The position numbers were made by a program, and so were the translations under genes. From assembly GCF_047739745.1 (NCBI RefSeq), contig NZ_JBLLVA010000003.1:310001-374000 (forward strand): a stretch of 64,000 nt of DNA, given 5' to 3'. The stretch is from Pseudaminobacter sp047739745. Its GTDB lineage: Bacteria > Pseudomonadota > Alphaproteobacteria > Rhizobiales > Rhizobiaceae. The notes beneath the pieces were generated by a model that had not been told where the DNA came from, did no database searches, and saw only the letters and a program-made list of their open reading frames with translations. Of this stretch, positions 40,809 through 48,875 are shown piece by piece (the stretch's first letter is position 1; each line of letters begins with the position of its first letter).

Positions 40809-41429
40809 ATGGTCAAAAGATTGAAATTGAAATGGCTCATCAGCAGTGGGTTTGCCATAACCGTTGCCATTGCTGTTGCCTCTTTTGTTGCCAACTCAAC
40901 CAATCTCCAAACCCAAGTGATAACTGCGCCCGGCGCTCTGCCCGAAGGGATTTCTGCATGGACCGTTCAAACGGGTTTAGAGATTGGCGGGCGCAAAGCC
41001 GTCGCCACGAACGGATGGACGCCAGAAGCAACACTTCAGGGGTCAGAGGTGTCCGTGCAGTCGCCGCTCGGCTTGTTCCAACGCAACTGGCGTAGCCTCT
41101 TGCGCTTCCATCTGGCGGGCGCAGATGATGGTCTCTTCCCCGTTGAACCTGATGGCGAATATGCAATAGACGTGTTACTAGGCGGCGGCCGCTCGCACGT
41201 TGAGCTCTTTTTCGCTGAGTATTCCGAAGATCGCGAGTTGCTGAGCGTCGTTCCGCTCAGCTCTTGGGAAATGCAAGGTGCGCCGCGTGAGTTCGGCATG
41301 AGGTTCAAGGTTTCGCCTTTCACGAGATGGATCGAACCGCGAATCGTGGTGGATGGCACGTTTTCGATGAGGGTCGAGAGTTTGACTCTCACTGCTATTG
41401 ATGGAATTCACCAAGTGAGAATGAACTGA
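40809..41429 (+). CDS. Exported protein of unknown function
   Basis: A 206-residue protein with an N-terminal membrane anchor (WLISSGFAITVAIAVASFVA) and a beta-rich body that could be a jelly-roll/carbohydrate-binding fold (RSLLRFHLAGADDGLFPVEP, EYAIDVLLGGGRSHVELFFA). It follows the broken ligase gene and belongs to the same polysaccharide-like locus. The frame is intact. No family is recognised. Confidence 0.5.
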   Translation: MVKRLKLKWLISSGFAITVAIAVASFVANSTNLQTQVITAPGALPEGISAWTVQTGLEIGGRKAVATNGWTPEATLQGSEVSVQSPLGLFQRNWRSLLRFHLAGADDGLFPVEPDGEYAIDVLLGGGRSHVELFFAEYSEDRELLSVVPLSSWEMQGAPREFGMRFKVSPFTRWIEPRIVVDGTFSMRVESLTLTAIDGIHQVRMN

Positions 41430-41439
41430 TCTCATCGCA

Positions 41440-42082
41440 GCGGCTCAGCGTAGATTTCGAGCTGTTGTACTCAAACTCTCGCGCTGAGGCGCGCCGTAGT
41501 TCTCTTCCCAGTTCAGTTTCAGGCGCGGGACCATCGGGTATCGGCCGTCGTCGCCGAGTATCTCCACACTTCGAACCGCACCGCCCCGTCGCCACCGTCG
41601 TACGGTCCCTCGACATCGTAGGACCTGACGATTTGCCCGACTCGTAATGCTACGATTGGTTCACGATGTTCTGCGGTGCGAAGCTTATCCACTTGGTGGA
41701 GTCGGCGCCGGTAGCCGGCGACGTGTCACATTCGCGTAATCTTTCACACCGAGAGCCACGAGATTCGCGGCCTTGACGGCTGTGACGGGCACCGTGAACA
41801 TCACCAGCGGAATGCTCTCCAGCGCGGCCGGCCCGAAATGGATGATGGTGCCGGGGCCCGCTTTTCGCCGCTGCCGGTCAGCAGCAACGCCGATGTCTCC
41901 CCGGAGCGGTTTGCACCGTCCGGACGATCGATGTTCCACCGTGTCGTCGCATCGAACTGGCGGAAGCGGATCGCATAATTGCGGCCGGCGTTGACGGCGA
42001 AGGCAACCGACGCGCTGACGGTGGGAACAGACGCGATTATGAAATCGCGGCGATCGACGCCTTGCCTAAGATTATCTGGCAT
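41440..42082 (-). pseudogene. Decayed coding remnants
   Basis: A proper start lies at 42082 with a GAGG box; MPDNLRQGVDRRDFIIASVP continues into a twin-arginine-like signal (RRDFI). After about 35 residues the coding character jumps between frames: HFGPAALESIPLVMFTVPVT, then STKWISFAPQNIVNQS, then VGQIVRSYDVEGPYDGGDGA. Several frameshifts or deletions must have occurred. The original function cannot be told. Confidence 0.4.
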
Positions 42083-42553
42083 GATGAAAGTCCTCTGAGA
42101 TTTCAAAAGCTGCGTTAGATGGCATGCACCTCGGTCACAAAAATCCCGCGACTTAAGCCACAACCCTGTTCCTAACCCCGCAAAGTTGCAAGATTCTGCG
42201 AACCATGTCGGAGCTCGCTATCTTGCGGCATCCGGACGTCCAATCTGACGTCGGCATGATCGGCAACGAGCGCTGGTCCATTCATCCATTCTCCATGACC
42301 GAAACCGCGACACGAAGAAGTTGCTTAAGTTCCTACACACATCACTGCGTTCTTAAATTCCACTTGCGTTATCATCCTAAAAATAGAATGATGGTATGAC
42401 TGACGTGCCTGGGCCGTGAACGGGGCTTTCCTGCCACACAGCCCGAAAGCGACAATGCGGAACGGCGTGAGCGGCCCTAGGGTGGTTCGTTGCGCCGTTG
42501 TCGCCGGTGCGCAGTGGTTTGCGGCGCAATCAATCCGATCCGGAGGAGAATTA
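42083..42553. other. Intergenic region before the binding-protein gene
   Basis: No convincing gene is present. It holds the palindromic element at 42369-42401 and a CCGGAGGAG ribosome site just before 42554. The weakly coding frame upstream of 42554 has no protein-like features. Confidence 0.5.
42369..42401. promoter_or_regulatory. Palindromic element shared with the Mo-hydroxylase promoter
   Basis: TTATCATCCTAAAAATAG and GAATGATGGTATGACT: an ATCAT..ATGAT inverted repeat with starts 17 bases apart. The region before 51235 has TATCATCTTATTTTTGG and GAATGATAGCAAGACT with the same spacing. Probably an operator of a common regulator. Confidence 0.5.
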
Positions 42554-43717
42554 ATGAGCAGGCGCACCAACTTTATTACAACATTCGCTTTGTCGCTCTT
42601 GATGGCGACGGCCGGCGTCGCAAGCGCCGACACCATCAAAATCGGCATCAACCAGCCGCTGACCGGGCCGTTCGCGGCATCGGGCACCTATATCGTCGAC
42701 GGCGCCAAGATCGCCGCTGAAGAGATCAATGCCAATGGCGGCATTCTCGGCAACCAGGTGGAACTGGTCATCGAGGACAACAAGAGCAATCCGACTGAAG
42801 CGGCGGCGGTCGCCGAAAAGCTGATCGAGCGCGACAAGGTGCCGGTGATGATGGGCGCCTGGGGCTCCAGCCTGACGCTCGCCGCCATGCCCAAGCTGAT
42901 GCAATATGAAGTGCCGATGCTGGTCGAGACCTCATCTTCCAGCAAGATCACCAAGCAGGGCAACCCTTATATCTTCCGGATCTCGCCGCCCTCATGGGTC
43001 GAAGCGGAGCTGTTCAAGAAGCTTTTGCCGACGCTCGACGTCAAGAAGGTCGATTTCCTGGCCATCAACAATGACTGGGGCCGCGGCACCATCACCGACT
43101 TCACCACCATGTTCGGGGAGAACGGCGTCGAAGTCGGGCTGACGGAAATCATGGATCAGGCGTCGCAGGACATGAGCGCCCAGCTGTCCAAGATCAAGGC
43201 ATCGGATGCCGACACGATCATCATCACCACGGCCGTCGAGCAGCTGACGCTGGTGCTGAAGCAGGCGGCCGCACTCGGCATCACCAAGAAGATCATCACC
43301 ACCGGCGGTTCGCAGAATCCGGACCAGTTGGTCGATCAGGCCGGCTCGGCCGCCAACAACACCATGCATATGGTGTTCTTCGCTCCCTGGATGCCGGAGA
43401 AGTCGCCGCATCCGGATCAGGCCAAGGCATTCATCGACGCCTGGGCCAAGCAGGGCCATGACGAGGCCGGCCTGACCGAAAGCTATCGCGGCTATGACGG
43501 CATCCGCGTCATCAAGGCGGCAATCGAAAAGGCCGGCGTCGCCGAGCCCGATAAAATCCGCGAAGCGTTCTGGCAGATCGAAGTCCCCACCCTCAACGGC
43601 ACCGTTACCTTCATCAAGGACGGACCTGAAGGCAGGGAGAGCGGCCAGTACATGGCGAATGGCACGCTGATCAAGATTGTCGACGGCAAGATCGAGCTGG
43701 CCGCCGGGGGGTCCTGA
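42554..43717 (+). CDS. ABC transporter substrate-binding protein, branched-chain amino acid type
   Basis: A 387-residue periplasmic protein; GGAGGAG stands before ATG 42554. The signal peptide (TFALSLLMATAGVASA) is followed by IKIGINQPLTGPFAASGTYI, ELVIEDNKSNPTEAAAVAEK and MMGAWGSS, the LivJ/LivK-type periplasmic fold. These proteins bind amino acids or other small acids and deliver them to a permease. No permease or ATPase gene is next to it, so it must work with a transporter encoded elsewhere. A terminator follows at 43743. Confidence 0.88.
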   Translation: MSRRTNFITTFALSLLMATAGVASADTIKIGINQPLTGPFAASGTYIVDGAKIAAEEINANGGILGNQVELVIEDNKSNPTEAAAVAEKLIERDKVPVMMGAWGSSLTLAAMPKLMQYEVPMLVETSSSSKITKQGNPYIFRISPPSWVEAELFKKLLPTLDVKKVDFLAINNDWGRGTITDFTTMFGENGVEVGLTEIMDQASQDMSAQLSKIKASDADTIIITTAVEQLTLVLKQAAALGITKKIITTGGSQNPDQLVDQAGSAANNTMHMVFFAPWMPEKSPHPDQAKAFIDAWAKQGHDEAGLTESYRGYDGIRVIKAAIEKAGVAEPDKIREAFWQIEVPTLNGTVTFIKDGPEGRESGQYMANGTLIKIVDGKIELAAGGS

Positions 43718-43742
43718 GCGGGCCCGATCGAGCCAACTGCCA

Positions 43743-43772
43743 CGCCCCGGTGAATACCACCGGGGCGTTTTT
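43743..43772 (+). terminator. Rho-independent terminator
   Basis: CGCCCCGGTG AATAC CACCGGGGCG TTTTT, a perfect 10-bp stem with a T-run. It ends the binding-protein transcript and lies between convergent genes. Confidence 0.9.
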
Positions 43773-44294
43773 CTATGGTATCCGACCCAGCGGAACGGCA
43801 ACGCCGGTCTTGATGCGGTCCATCACCACCAGTGTGCGGAACCGCTTCACATTGTGGTTTTCGAAGAACAGCCTGCGGGTGAGCGCTTCGTATTCGCCCA
43901 TGGAAGCGACGGTGATGATGAGCACGAAGTCCGCATCACCGGTAACGTAAAAGCATTGCTGCACCTCAGGCGCATTGGAAAAACTTTGCTTGGTGGCATC
44001 GAGAAGGTCGAGCCGCTCGCTTTCGACACGAACCTCCACGACGATGGTGATCGGCCGCCCGACGCGGGCCGGATCGACGCTCGCGACATTGCCGGTGATG
44101 ACGCCATCGGCTTCCATGCGCCGGATGCGCCGGTGCACCGCGGCGGCCGAGAGATTGACCTTCTCGCCAATCACGCGCTGCGGCGTGGTGTTGTCCCGCT
44201 GCAGGATTTCAAGAATGGCAAGATCGAAGCGGTCGAGGTCGGGGGGAATGGCCGCAGCATCCTGCACTCTGCTCTCCATGCAAAAACGTTTCAT
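43773..44294 (-). CDS. Lrp/AsnC family regulator
   Basis: About 170 residues (start at 44294 or 44279). The HTH (NTTPQRVIGEKVNLSAAAVH, RRIRRMEADGVI) is followed by the ligand-binding RAM domain (VQQCFYVTGDADFVLIITVA). These regulators sense amino acids. It is divergent from the diaminopropionate ammonia-lyase gene with only 74 bases between them, so it very probably controls that gene and itself. Confidence 0.88.
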   Translation of the reverse strand: MKRFCMESRVQDAAAIPPDLDRFDLAILEILQRDNTTPQRVIGEKVNLSAAAVHRRIRRMEADGVITGNVASVDPARVGRPITIVVEVRVESERLDLLDATKQSFSNAPEVQQCFYVTGDADFVLIITVASMGEYEALTRRLFFENHNVKRFRTLVVMDRIKTGVAVPLGRIP

Positions 44295-44368
44295 TCAATG
44301 CGGCCAAATAGAGCGCAAAATTCGACCTTACTGCAATATAATTTCCTCACCTGAACAGGAGCGATTTC

Positions 44369-45562
44369 ATGTTTGTTCTCAATACCCACCCCGATCATAA
44401 CAAGCCGCTGGACCCCGCCGACGCCGAGACGCTGAGCATCGAGGCGGCAAAGGAAGTCGAGCGCTTCCTGACCTATCGCGACAATCACAAGCCGACACCG
44501 CTTCATTCGCTGGCCGGACTGGCGAAGGAACTCGGCATCGGCGCCATCCATGTGAAGGATGAGGGCTTTCGGCTCGGCCTCGGCAGCTTCAAGGCGCTCG
44601 GCGGCTCTTATGCGGTGATCCGGCTGGTGCTGGAGGAAGCGGGCCGCAAACTCGGAAGAACGGTGGACATCAGCGAGTTGCAGTCGCCGGCGGTGCGCGA
44701 AGTCGCACAAGGCATGACGGTGGGCTGCGCCACCGATGGCAACCACGGCCGCTCGGTGGCGGCAGGCGCGCAACTCGTCGGCGCCAAGGCCGCGATTTTC
44801 GTCCATTCGGGCGTCTCGGACGAACGGGTCGCAGCGATCGCGCGCTTCGGCGCGGAGATGATCCGGGTCGAAGGCACCTATGACGATTCGGTCGCCGAGG
44901 CCGAGCGCGTGTGCAATGAGAAAGGCTGGATCGTCGTTTCCGATACGTCCTGGCCGGGCTATGAGCGCATACCCGGCCTGGTGATGCAAGGATACACCGC
45001 GATGCTCAACGAAGCGGTGCGAGATCTGCCGCAGCGCCCGACGCACGTGTTCATCCAGGCCGGCGTGGGTGGCCTGGCTGCCGCCGTCGCCGGCTATTTC
45101 GACGTTGTCTTCGGCAAGGACCGGCCGCGCCTGATCGTGGTGGAGCCCGATCGCGCCGCCTGCATCTATGAAAGCGCGCGCGCCGGCAAGCCCATCAAGG
45201 TCGAGCATGGCGAGGCAACGATCATGGCCATGCTGGAATGCTACGAGCCCTCGCTCGTCGCCTGGCGCGTGCTGACGCGCACGGCCGACGCCTTCATGAC
45301 AATCGGCGAGGATGATGCTGCCGAAACCATGCGCCGGCTTGCGCGCCCGACCTCCGGCGATCCGGCGATCGTCGCCGGCGAAAGCGGCGGCGCCGGCCTG
45401 GCCGGCCTGCTGAGCGTCATGAAGAATGAAAAGCTGCGTCGGGAGCTCGGTCTTGACTCGCAGTCGCGCGTCTTCGTCATCAACACCGAAGGCGCCACCG
45501 ACGAAGCCCGTTATGAAAACATTGTCGGCGCTGCCCCGACCGCTGTTCTTGCGGCCGCGTAA
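44369..45562 (+). CDS. dpaL: Diaminopropionate ammonia-lyase
   Basis: A 397-residue PLP enzyme of the usual length. The PLP lysine is in LGLGSFKALGGSYAV; the phosphate-binding glycine loop is QAGVGGLAAAVAG; TDGNHGRSVA and AGESGGAGLAGLL are conserved in DpaL (YgeX). It converts 2,3-diaminopropionate to pyruvate and two ammonia. AGGAG precedes the ATG. The alternative, a threonine dehydratase, fits less well because of length and the VKDEGFRLGLGSFKALGG signature. It could serve in breakdown of a diamino acid substrate. Confidence 0.85.
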   Translation: MFVLNTHPDHNKPLDPADAETLSIEAAKEVERFLTYRDNHKPTPLHSLAGLAKELGIGAIHVKDEGFRLGLGSFKALGGSYAVIRLVLEEAGRKLGRTVDISELQSPAVREVAQGMTVGCATDGNHGRSVAAGAQLVGAKAAIFVHSGVSDERVAAIARFGAEMIRVEGTYDDSVAEAERVCNEKGWIVVSDTSWPGYERIPGLVMQGYTAMLNEAVRDLPQRPTHVFIQAGVGGLAAAVAGYFDVVFGKDRPRLIVVEPDRAACIYESARAGKPIKVEHGEATIMAMLECYEPSLVAWRVLTRTADAFMTIGEDDAAETMRRLARPTSGDPAIVAGESGGAGLAGLLSVMKNEKLRRELGLDSQSRVFVINTEGATDEARYENIVGAAPTAVLAAA

Positions 45563-45575
45563 AATCGGCAAAAGC

Positions 45576-45603
45576 GAAAAAGGCCGGCTCCTTTCGGGGC
45601 CGG
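45576..45603 (-). terminator. Terminator for the GntR gene (minus strand)
   Basis: On the minus strand CCGGCCCC GAAA GGAGCCGG is followed by CCTTTTTCGC. It lies between the convergent dpaL and GntR genes and can end the GntR transcript. Confidence 0.7.
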
Positions 45604-45708
45604 TCGCACGCGCAATAAGACGTTACCGCAATATCCGATGGAATCACGCAGACGGTCCGACGCGTCAGGCCGTCGAAGCATAGGTGCGCTCAGTTGAGCG
45701 CACTCGTT

Positions 45709-46488
45709 CTACTTGCTGTTTGCCGCCTTCCGACCGCCGCGGGGGCCGGTCTTCTCGAGCAGATCGACACGTAGGGCAAAGCAGCTCTTGTGGTAATGGA
45801 TGTCTGCCACGTAAATCGCCACATCCTCGCTGTCCACCAGAACCAGCCGACAGTCGGCTGTCGGTTCGCCAAGACCTATCTTGAGCAAATCCGCCGTTTC
45901 CGGGTCGGCGACGCCGATCGTCACGGTCTGATGGGCATGGGTGATCAGGACGTCGTCCATTTCCGCGATGTTGGGCAGGGCCGCGACGTGGCTGAAAAGG
46001 TCGCGCCCCTTGGCGAAGATATGCTGCGCCAGATACAAATTGACGACGGAGAACGGCTCCTCGTTGTTGTACTGCACGCTCCTGAGGAAAGTATAGCCTT
46101 CCGGCGCCGGCTTGCCCTCGCCCTCCGCCAGTTCAGGCAGAGGAGCGTTTTCCTCGATGTGGACGCGCTTCAGCACGTTTTCCCGGATAGATGCGACCAT
46201 TGAATCGAAGTCGGTGGCAAGGTTGAGCCAACGATTGTGCTTGGGCTTGCCGGACACGAAAGTGCCCCTGCCCTGCTGGGCATCGAGAAGCCCCTCTTCT
46301 CGCAGCAGTTCGATGGCCTGGCGAATGGTGACCCGCGCCACTGCGAACTCCTGCTCGAGTTCTTCAAGCGTCGAGATCTTGTCCCCTTCCATCCAGAAGC
46401 CGGTGTCGATGCGCTGGCGCATGACGGACGCCACCTGGACATAGAGAGGAACGCGACTGCGGTCGTAGATCGATGCAAGTTTGCTCAT
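45709..46488 (-). CDS. GntR-family regulator with UTRA domain
   Basis: About 259 residues from ATG 46488. The winged HTH (PLYVQVASVMRQRI, then ELEQEFAVARVTIRQAIELL, DAQQGRGTFVSG) is followed by a UTRA ligand domain (FLRSVQYNNEEPFSVVNLYL). HutC-type regulators of this sort repress catabolic operons until a pathway compound binds. It is the only GntR regulator near the Mo-hydroxylase and CoA-transferase genes and is the best candidate for their control (inference). Confidence 0.85.
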   Translation of the reverse strand: MSKLASIYDRSRVPLYVQVASVMRQRIDTGFWMEGDKISTLEELEQEFAVARVTIRQAIELLREEGLLDAQQGRGTFVSGKPKHNRWLNLATDFDSMVASIRENVLKRVHIEENAPLPELAEGEGKPAPEGYTFLRSVQYNNEEPFSVVNLYLAQHIFAKGRDLFSHVAALPNIAEMDDVLITHAHQTVTIGVADPETADLLKIGLGEPTADCRLVLVDSEDVAIYVADIHYHKSCFALRVDLLEKTGPRGGRKAANSK

Positions 46489-46818
46489 GATACGAATGTA
46501 CGACAAATAGGTTCACTTTGCCAGAGTTTGTTCCTGGAAAGTTGCAAATCTGTGATTAAAGATTGTCCTCAAAACAACAGCTTACATCGGGACCGGGTTT
46601 CTACCAGGCAAATTCACTTTTGCTGTTCCCAGCGGCCGGTTCCGCAGCAAGGCACCTCGCAACTTTACCATGCGTTGCGGGACGGCTTCGAGCCTTCACT
46701 TTGCGAGGAATTGCCGAACACTTTCGAGAAAATATTGAAGCATGCACAGAGCCGTTGCAGGCGCGCTGTCCTGCACGCCTGCAACGGCATCGTCCCGATT
46801 GCTTCCTGTCCGCGGAAC
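46489..46818. other. Intergenic region with a strong hairpin
   Basis: Between the GntR gene and the end of the Mo-hydroxylase operon. GCCGTTGCAGGCG (46751-46763) and CGCCTGCAACGGC (46776-46788) form a perfect 13-bp stem without T-run; it may stabilise the 3' end of the operon mRNA. Close to the GntR start the minus strand has GTGAACCTATTTGT, similar to sites at 54540 and 58849. No gene seen. Confidence 0.5.
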
Positions 46819-48039
46819 TCAGCGCCGGCCGAACAGGCTGGCGAAGAAGCGCTTCACGCGGCCGATGATGACGGACGAAACCAGCGAGCCGGCGTCGAGT
46901 TCGGTGATCACGGGCGGCGCATCCGCATCACCGCCATGGGCCTTGTGCGCGAGCTTGGCTTCGAGGTTCTGGACAAAGGCCGCAATGAGGCGACCCGCCA
47001 CATCCTGAACCAGGCCGGAGCGGCCGAACTGCGCCAGCATGCCGGTCAGCGTGTAGCCGATGCTGACATCAACGCGCGTCTCGCCCGGCGTATCTCCGGG
47101 CTTTACGGCATATCCGATCAGGCCACGAGTTTGCGAGTTGCTGCGCTTGTCCTTGCCGCTGCCATTGATCGTACCCGTACGCGTGGCGTCGTCGCGCGTG
47201 ACATCGGCGACACCCTGGAACTCGGCTGCGATCGGGCCGACCTTCACCCTGATCTGGCCCTCGACATGGCCGTCGACCGGCTCCCCGGCCAGCGAAGCGC
47301 CGGGAAGACAGGATGCGACTTCACCGATATTGCCGAAGAAATCCCAGACGACATCAACCGGATGCGCGACGGTGAAACTCTGGGTGAAAGTGGTCTGAGG
47401 CTTCCAATCGGCATCCTGGCGCGACGTCGGCACCGACGCCCGCGCCTGCGGCGCTGCCGTGCCGACGGAAGTGCGGGCACGAAGGGTTGCCCCGTTGGAT
47501 TCAGGGACCGCATGCCCCGAACCCGCGGGTCCGAGTATCTTGCGGTTGCCATCGGCAATCGCTGCAATGCCACGCGCACGACGCGCCGCAATCACACCCT
47601 GGATTGCGCGCACGATGCCGACATAGCCGGTGCAGCGGCAAAGATTTCCGCTCATGGCAACACGGATGTCGTGTTCGGATGGCGCATCCATGCGCAGCAC
47701 CACATCGCGCGCCGAAACGATCATGCCCGGCGTGCAATAGCCGCATTGCAGACCGTGTTCCTTCGAAAAGGCCGTGCGGAGCTCGGCGGCGATATCGTCG
47801 TCGTCAAGTCCTTCCACCGTGGTCACTTCAGCCTGCTGGCAGGAGACCGCGTAGGTGATGCAGGAGCGCGTCGGCACACCGTCGACGAGCAGGGTGCAGG
47901 CGCCGCAAACGCCGTGTTCGCAGCCGATATGGGTGCCGGTCAGATTCTGGGTTTCGCGCAGGAAATCGGCCAGATGCGTGCGCGGCTCGATGGTGGCGCT
48001 GGCCGGCTTGCCGTTGACCGTGAGGGTGACCGTGTTCAT
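46819..48039 (-). CDS. Mo-hydroxylase [2Fe-2S] subunit fused to a CoxG-like domain
   Basis: A 406-residue fusion. Residues 1-155 are the small subunit: CEHGVCGACTLLVDG with the first cluster and CGYCTPGMI..GNLCRCTGY with the second. After a low-complexity linker, residues about 210-365 are an SRPBCC/CoxG domain (VAHPVDVVWDFFGNIGEVAS, CLPGASL), and the last 20 residues (SLVSSVIIGRVKRFFASLFG) form an amphipathic membrane anchor as in CoxG. CoxG ties CO dehydrogenase to the membrane. The fusion would tether this enzyme's electron-transfer subunit to the membrane. It overlaps the FAD-subunit gene. Confidence 0.9.
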   Translation of the reverse strand: MNTVTLTVNGKPASATIEPRTHLADFLRETQNLTGTHIGCEHGVCGACTLLVDGVPTRSCITYAVSCQQAEVTTVEGLDDDDIAAELRTAFSKEHGLQCGYCTPGMIVSARDVVLRMDAPSEHDIRVAMSGNLCRCTGYVGIVRAIQGVIAARRARGIAAIADGNRKILGPAGSGHAVPESNGATLRARTSVGTAAPQARASVPTSRQDADWKPQTTFTQSFTVAHPVDVVWDFFGNIGEVASCLPGASLAGEPVDGHVEGQIRVKVGPIAAEFQGVADVTRDDATRTGTINGSGKDKRSNSQTRGLIGYAVKPGDTPGETRVDVSIGYTLTGMLAQFGRSGLVQDVAGRLIAAFVQNLEAKLAHKAHGGDADAPPVITELDAGSLVSSVIIGRVKRFFASLFGRR

Positions 48040-48875
48040 GCTGAATGTGCTCGCTCGATGGCGCGCCGCAGCGCGACGACATGGGTCTGCCGGTCGATCG
48101 GGTCGGTCATGCCGGCGGCTTCGATGACTACGCCGGCGGCACGGCTGTCGAAGGCGAGATCGAGGCGCTCGGCCTTTCCGTCGCCGATGAGATGGGACGC
48201 TTCGGTGATGACGATCGGCCGGCTCTCGGTCGCACCGATCACCGCCCGGCTCACGCCGCGCTCCGGATCGGCAAGGAAAGCGCCGATCGCGTGGGCGAAC
48301 TCGCCAGTCTTGCGGCAGCTCTTGTAATACCCCCAGCGGGCGGAGCGGCTGAGCTTCGGCACGGAGATCGAAACCAGCATCTCGCCCGGACGCAAATCGG
48401 CCTCGAGCGCGCCGAGCATATAGTCCTCGACGGGGATCGTCCGGCTGCCGGAAGGTCCGCGCAGGGTCACCTTGGCGCCCATGGCCGACAGGATTGAAAG
48501 CCAGTCTGCGGACGGATCGGCATGGGTGAGACTGCCGCCGATCGTGCCGCGGTTGCGCACCGCCCGATAGGCGATGCCGCGCGCCACGCCAGGAAGCGCA
48601 CCAAGCGTCACGTCCGGAACGCGCAAATCCTCGACATCGGCATGAGTGATGCAGGCGCCGAGTACGATCTCGTCGGGCCGCTCCTCCACCAGCTTGAGCT
48701 CCTCTATCCCGGCGATATCAACCAGGAGATCGGGCTGTACCAGCCGCATGTTGAGCATCGGCCCCAGCGACTGGCCGCCGGCCATCAGCTTCACCGAAAG
48801 GCTGTCCTCGGCAAGAAGCGCCAGGGCTGCGCCGACATCGGCCGGACGTGCATAGTCGAAATTGACAGGCTTCAC
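48036..48875 (-). CDS. Mo-hydroxylase FAD-binding subunit (CoxM-like)
   Basis: A 279-residue protein of the xanthine dehydrogenase/CO dehydrogenase medium-subunit family. FAD-binding motifs: AGGQSLGPMLNMRL near residue 32 and RNRGTIGGSLTHADPSADWL near residue 108; it passes electrons from the iron-sulfur subunit to the acceptor. It lies between the large and small subunit genes with 4-base overlaps on both sides. Confidence 0.92.
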   Translation of the reverse strand: MKPVNFDYARPADVGAALALLAEDSLSVKLMAGGQSLGPMLNMRLVQPDLLVDIAGIEELKLVEERPDEIVLGACITHADVEDLRVPDVTLGALPGVARGIAYRAVRNRGTIGGSLTHADPSADWLSILSAMGAKVTLRGPSGSRTIPVEDYMLGALEADLRPGEMLVSISVPKLSRSARWGYYKSCRKTGEFAHAIGAFLADPERGVSRAVIGATESRPIVITEASHLIGDGKAERLDLAFDSRAAGVVIEAAGMTDPIDRQTHVVALRRAIERAHSA

